This document shows, piece after piece, positions 40,717 to 44,586 of a stretch of DNA of 44,586 nt. A program made the position numbers and the translations under genes. Position 1 is the first letter of the stretch, and each line of letters starts with the position of its first letter. The stretch spans positions 1 to 44,586 of the forward strand of contig NZ_CABHXX010000089.1 in the NCBI RefSeq assembly GCF_902170565.1, written 5' to 3'. The notes beneath the pieces were generated by a model. It saw only the letters and a list, made by a program, of their open reading frames with translations. It was not told the origin of the DNA and searched no databases. This DNA is from Yersinia thracica (GTDB lineage Bacteria; Pseudomonadota; Gammaproteobacteria; Enterobacterales; Enterobacteriaceae).

Positions 40717-42816
40717 TCAGACTAATGTAATAACCCGATCAGCCGAGGCAATAGTTGAAGGCCGGTGAGCAATAATCACGCGGGTTATCTTCAATGCGGC
40801 AATACTGGCATTGATATAGTCTTCATTATCCAGATCCAAATGGCTGGTCGCTTCATCCATAAATAGAATTCCGGGGCGGCGGTACAGCGCGCGAGCAATC
40901 AATAAACGCTGTTTTTGGCCGCCAGATAAACTGCCGCCCAACTCCCCAAGTAAGGTTTCATAACCCATCGGCATTTGCATAATATCGTCATGGATATTGC
41001 AATGATGAGCGCAGCTAATCATGAATTCTCGATCGAGAGAAATATCAAAACTGGCAATATTCTCAGCAATCGAGCCAGCAAACAATTTATCATCCTGTAA
41101 AATACAGGCAATATATTGGCGATAATTATTGATACCAATAGTATGAATATCCAGCCCATTAGCGAATAAATTCCCCGCACTTGGTTCCAATAAACCACTC
41201 ATCAATTTCATTAAGGTGGTTTTGCCTACACCGGAAGGGCCGACAATAGCGACACTCTCTCCTGATTTAATGTCAAGATTAAGGCCATTAATAATAGGCT
41301 TAGATAAATTGTCATATTGATAAACCAGATTACATACGGAAAAAGAGAGCGGTGTATTGGGAGGAAATAATTGGCGAGCTGGCATTTCTTTTTCTGGTTC
41401 AGACAAAACAATATCTGCCACTCGTTCATTATGCAGACTGAGCATACGCAATTGCAGCACCATATCAATCAGACTGCTAGCGCGCTCTGAGAATTGACCA
41501 CGATAAGCATTGAATGCGACAAACATCCCCAGTGTCATCTGGTTATCAATAACTAATGATGCTCCTAACCATAAAATAATAACCTGATCGCAGGCCGCGA
41601 TAAAAGCATGCACGCCACCAAATAGCATATCTAATCGAGTCATTCGAATACCCGCATTGGTCGTGTCTATATTTAGATTTAACCAGAATTGAGAGCGAGT
41701 TTTTAGCAAGCCTAATGCTTTCAAAGTGCCAATGCCGTACAGCGTTTCCATAAAGTGTGAGCTGGCTTTAGCCCCCTTAACCAATAGTGCTTCTGATGCC
41801 TGCCGGTAGTGGCTATAAGTCATCAGGCGCATGATGATATAAATAGCGGTGAACCCCAGCACCACCCAAACCAACCCACCGCCATATAAAAACATCATGA
41901 TGAGAACACCGACAGACATGATGCAGTCGATAATACTGTTAACAATACTGGTCGTAAAAGTGGAGCGAATAGTCTCCAATGAGCCAAAACGTGACTGGAT
42001 ATCACCTAACTTACGCTTTTCAAAATAGGCCAGTGGGAGCCTCATCAAATGGTCAAACATACCCGCTTTCCACTACACATCTATTAATGAATCCATCACG
42101 ATAGTTGTCCACGAACACAACATCGCCACGGCGGTACGGAATATAATAAAGAACAATAGACCCGTACAAATTAGCGCGAGCAAGTGGTGATCGCTGGCTT
42201 GAATCACATGATCTAAAACGAGTTGAGTCCCGACCGGCATCAGTATACTCACAGCTTCAATAACCAGTGAGAGGCAAAATATTTTCGTTAATGCCCCCTT
42301 TAATCCACTGATATTGGATAATAAACGGCGTAGCTGTAACCGACTTTTGTGGGTAACAGCGGTAAAATTGCTATCAGGCCATATCTCCAATGCAATGCCA
42401 GTGAAATGCTGAGAAAATTCATTTATGCCGATAACCCTACGGCCCAAAGCAGGATCGTTAATAACAATGCTATTACGGCGGACAGCAATCAGCACCACAA
42501 AATGATTAAGATCCCAATGCAGAATACAGGGGGTTCTAAGTGCCGATAATTCATTAATATCAAGTGATAAAGCCCGAGTTTTGAATTTAAGTGAACTGGC
42601 GATATCTATTAACGTATTCAGTGTTGCCCCACGCGCTGAAGCCCCGAATTGCTGCCGCAAATTAAACAAATCAATACTCAGACCAAAATAATGAAATACC
42701 ATTGCCAGACTGGCTAACCCGCACTCCGAGGATTCAGTTTGCAAAATCTGTGGCACTCTTTTCCGCCAGGCTAAATTCAGTTTGCTCGTCAGGGAGAACA
42801 AGAAAGTGTTATTCAT
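40717..42816 (-). pseudogene. CvaB-type peptidase/ABC bacteriocin exporter, broken by an amber codon
   Basis: One reading frame of 700 codons is interrupted by a single in-frame TAG at 42073-42075 (codon 248); no frameshift is involved. The N-terminal part (42073-42816, 247 residues) has the C39 leader-peptidase domain with Q26, C32 (ESSECGLASL), H105 and D121, and the first membrane helices. The C-terminal part (40717-42060, restarting MFDHLMRLPLAYFEKRKLGD) has the remaining helices and the ATPase: GPSGVGKTT, LSGGQKQR and ILFMDEATSHLD. The family cleaves double-glycine leaders and exports the product. One C-to-T change from CAG would explain the stop. It could still work by read-through, or as a split protein with reinitiation at 42060. 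Its start overlaps the adaptor gene by 8 bp. Confidence 0.85.
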
Positions 42817-44086
42817 AGACAGGCCCCGCCAGGCTTTTTTTCAGGTCATAGAAAGGCGAGAACATCCATTGATAGAGAGAGCGATTTTCGAGAAAAAGAG
42901 TCGATTGTGCTTTCATACCACCGGTTAGGTGCAGTATTTTTTCTTGAGACTGGAATTGGGTTTTATCTAAATTAACCAATACTTTATAATAAGGCTCACT
43001 CCCCAAATCGGCGCGCCGGAATGGTGCACTGTTATAGCTGGTCATTTCCTGAATAGAAGCGGGCACGGAGGAGAGTGATTCAATTCGCCCGGCAAACTGG
43101 CCGAATTTTTCGAAGGGAAAAGCATCGTAACGCACATTAACGTGGTCGCCCGCAGTGATATAGGGCAGTGCGCCATTAGGCAACCAAAGCACCAGATAAT
43201 AAATGGTATCAGTGCCGGGAACCAATTGCGCCAGACTGTCCCCCGCATTCACCATTTGCCCAGTTGTCACACTGAGTGATTCTATCCGCCCATCAACTGG
43301 TGCATTAACAACCAATATTCCTGTAGCATCTGTTTCAGCTAACTGTTTTTGTAAATCACCGTACTGCAACTCATATTGTGAAATTTGGTTATCAAAATCA
43401 GCCGCTCGGGTAATAATTTCGCTGCTCAGATTAGTGATTTGCAGTGCTTCCTGCATATTCTGGCTGTACAAATTGTGGAAAGCACTTTGTTGCTGATAAT
43501 AAGAATAGGTTTGGTTATGTACTTGTTCTTTGGTGATTAACCCATTGCGCTGATATTCACCATAGCTCTCTACCGTTTTACGCATGGATTCAATATTCTG
43601 TCGGCTGTTCTTCACTAATTGGCAGGATTGCTTATATACAGTTTCATATTGCTTTTTCTGCACCAGCAGATTATCCAGAGTCGCATGTTTGTTGCTCTGT
43701 AGTTTTTGGATAATACTCTCAACCTGCGCCAACTGCCGCTTAATCGCCTGCTTGTTATTTTTACTGACGGTGCCGGAATGAGTGACTTTGCTGACATCAA
43801 GTTGATACAGCGCTTTTCCTTTTACCACCTCATCGCCCACCTTAACCAAACTTTGGGTAATAAAGCCTTGTTGGGCAGCAAAAATATTGATTGGGCGCGG
43901 CAGTGTGGTGACTTCACCATAAACATTTATTCGCCGAGTGTAATTGCCGAATGCGATAAAAATAACCAAAGTAACAATAATCATTGCCGACATTATGGCA
44001 ACAACCCAAACTGGAACACCTGAAATAAGTAGAGCTTTCCCTGTCCATTTGGCTTTCTGGTAATCAAAGGCTTCCTGCCTGAACAT
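42809..44086 (-). CDS. HlyD/CvaA-type secretion adaptor
   Basis: Membrane-fusion protein linking the ABC exporter to an outer-membrane channel such as TolC. It is 425 residues: a short cytoplasmic N-terminus, one membrane segment (about 27-47), a lipoyl/barrel half (NIFAAQQGFITQSLVKVGDEVVKG), a long coiled coil (about 110-235), and the second lipoyl half (VNAPVDGRIESLSVTTGQMV). GGGA is well placed before the ATG. It lies between the microcin gene and the exporter on one strand and is intact, unlike the exporter. Confidence 0.93.
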   Translation of the reverse strand: MFRQEAFDYQKAKWTGKALLISGVPVWVVAIMSAMIIVTLVIFIAFGNYTRRINVYGEVTTLPRPINIFAAQQGFITQSLVKVGDEVVKGKALYQLDVSKVTHSGTVSKNNKQAIKRQLAQVESIIQKLQSNKHATLDNLLVQKKQYETVYKQSCQLVKNSRQNIESMRKTVESYGEYQRNGLITKEQVHNQTYSYYQQQSAFHNLYSQNMQEALQITNLSSEIITRAADFDNQISQYELQYGDLQKQLAETDATGILVVNAPVDGRIESLSVTTGQMVNAGDSLAQLVPGTDTIYYLVLWLPNGALPYITAGDHVNVRYDAFPFEKFGQFAGRIESLSSVPASIQEMTSYNSAPFRRADLGSEPYYKVLVNLDKTQFQSQEKILHLTGGMKAQSTLFLENRSLYQWMFSPFYDLKKSLAGPVYE

Positions 44087-44209
44087 ATATAATCCCGCTA
44101 CATCTTATTAATAGTCATTTGAAAAATAAATAGAAACACACCCTACTAAGTATCAATAGAGCATAATTAATATGGTGTGCTTTTAATTTTATATCTGAGA
44201 GTTATCATA

Positions 44210-44533
44210 TTAACCGCAGTTTAGCTTGCCAGTCATTCTGCAAATATAATAACTATCAGGGCCACTCATATAAGAGGGCCGACCTAGTGTTGCGGGATCA
44301 TAGCTTACTGCTGGAATCGTAATTCGCGGTGCTGAATTAATGACATGAGAAACGCCATCATAAGCTTGCCCTCCAGCCATACTCCCGAATGCAGCCCCTC
44401 CTGCGGCACCAGCTGGCCCACCGAGACGACCACCAATGGCTGTTCCAACTAGTGCACCTGAGCTTTGAGCTAACTCTCTTCCGGAAGTACCACCACTAAC
44501 TTGTTCAGTCTCTAATACTGATAATATTTTCAT
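44210..44533 (-). CDS. Microcin V-like bacteriocin precursor
   Basis: A 107-residue precursor with a 15-residue double-glycine leader (MKILSVLETEQVSGG), then a 92-residue core. The core opens TSGRELAQSSGALVG, like the start of mature colicin V (ASGRDIAMAIGTL). It is very Gly/Ala-rich from 26 to 60 with GxxxG-type spacing, suited to membrane insertion. It ends with a Cys pair, C98 and C106, that could form a terminal disulfide as in microcin V. An AGGAG ribosome site precedes the ATG. The peptidase and adaptor genes follow on the same strand. The target and receptor are unknown. I know of no named microcin with this sequence, but could not search. Confidence 0.85.
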   Translation of the reverse strand: MKILSVLETEQVSGGTSGRELAQSSGALVGTAIGGRLGGPAGAAGGAAFGSMAGGQAYDGVSHVINSAPRITIPAVSYDPATLGRPSYMSGPDSYYICRMTGKLNCG

Positions 44534-44554
44534 ATATAGCTCCTATATAGATAC

Positions 44555-44569
44555 AAATGAATTTCATTT
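44555..44569. promoter_or_regulatory. Fur-like palindrome before the microcin gene
   Basis: AAATGAATTTCATTT is a perfect 7-1-7 inverted repeat, 22-36 bp before the microcin start codon. The surrounding 19 bases on the minus strand match the Fur consensus at about 13 positions. Colicin V production is Fur-regulated, which makes iron control plausible here. Confidence 0.45.
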
Positions 44570-44586
44570 TCCTTTTATCCTTAAAT

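Noticed and set aside
42061-42075. Two independent genes (separate peptidase and ABC protein)
   Set aside because: Both parts are in one frame, separated by one TAG and four sense codons, and together give the normal CvaB length, so a nonsense-interrupted single gene is simpler.

Overview
The window is chromosomal DNA of an enterobacterium, most probably a Yersinia of the enterocolitica group; the species cannot be fixed from the sequence alone. The backbone order envZ-ompR-greB / tex / feoABC / bioH-gntX-nfuA / malQP-malT / glpEGR-glpD / glgPACXB matches the enterobacterial block between pckA and asd. Protein lengths and catalytic residues agree closely with the E. coli orthologues. The intergenic regions carry short dispersed palindromic repeats of the kind common in Yersinia.

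Layout. 1-305 is repeat-rich DNA beyond envZ. 306-2990 holds envZ, ompR and greB, all on the minus strand. 3272-7507 is an accessory cassette between greB and tex: a 22-residue peptide gene, a 9-bp hairpin, three haem-oxygenase-fold proteins (the first with an N-terminal winged-helix domain like PqqD or a RiPP recognition element) and an MFS transporter. 7547-9946 is tex. 9947-13746 is the ferrous-iron operon feoABC, with one dispersed repeat before feoA and another between feoA and feoB. 13790-17152 holds a DUF1471 periplasmic protein, bioH, gntX, nfuA and a hairpin-dense non-coding stretch. 17153-24698 is the maltodextrin region: malPQ divergent from its activator gene malT. 24933-28850 is the glycerol-3-phosphate region glpE-glpG-glpR and glpD. 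28937-38505 is the glycogen operon glgBXCAP on the minus strand. 39000-40694 is btsS, a pyruvate-sensor kinase without its usual regulator gene beside it. 40717-44533 is a microcin V-like bacteriocin locus: a double-glycine precursor, an HlyD/CvaA-type adaptor and a CvaB-type peptidase-ABC exporter broken by one in-frame amber codon.

How the genes work together. The mal, glp and glg blocks form one carbon-storage neighbourhood. GlgC, GlgA and GlgB build glycogen; GlgP and GlgX take it apart; MalP and MalQ process the released maltodextrins; GlpD feeds glycerol-3-phosphate into glycolysis. EnvZ/OmpR sense osmolarity, FeoABC imports Fe(II), NfuA delivers Fe-S clusters and BioH serves biotin synthesis.

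The best candidate for an undescribed system is the greB-tex cassette. It has the outline of a small peptide-modification pathway: a PqqA-sized peptide, a protein joining a PqqD-like domain to a PqqC/TenA-like fold, two further haem-oxygenase-fold proteins and an exporter. The second point of interest is the microcin locus at the right edge, with a new precursor sequence, a damaged exporter and no immunity gene inside the window.
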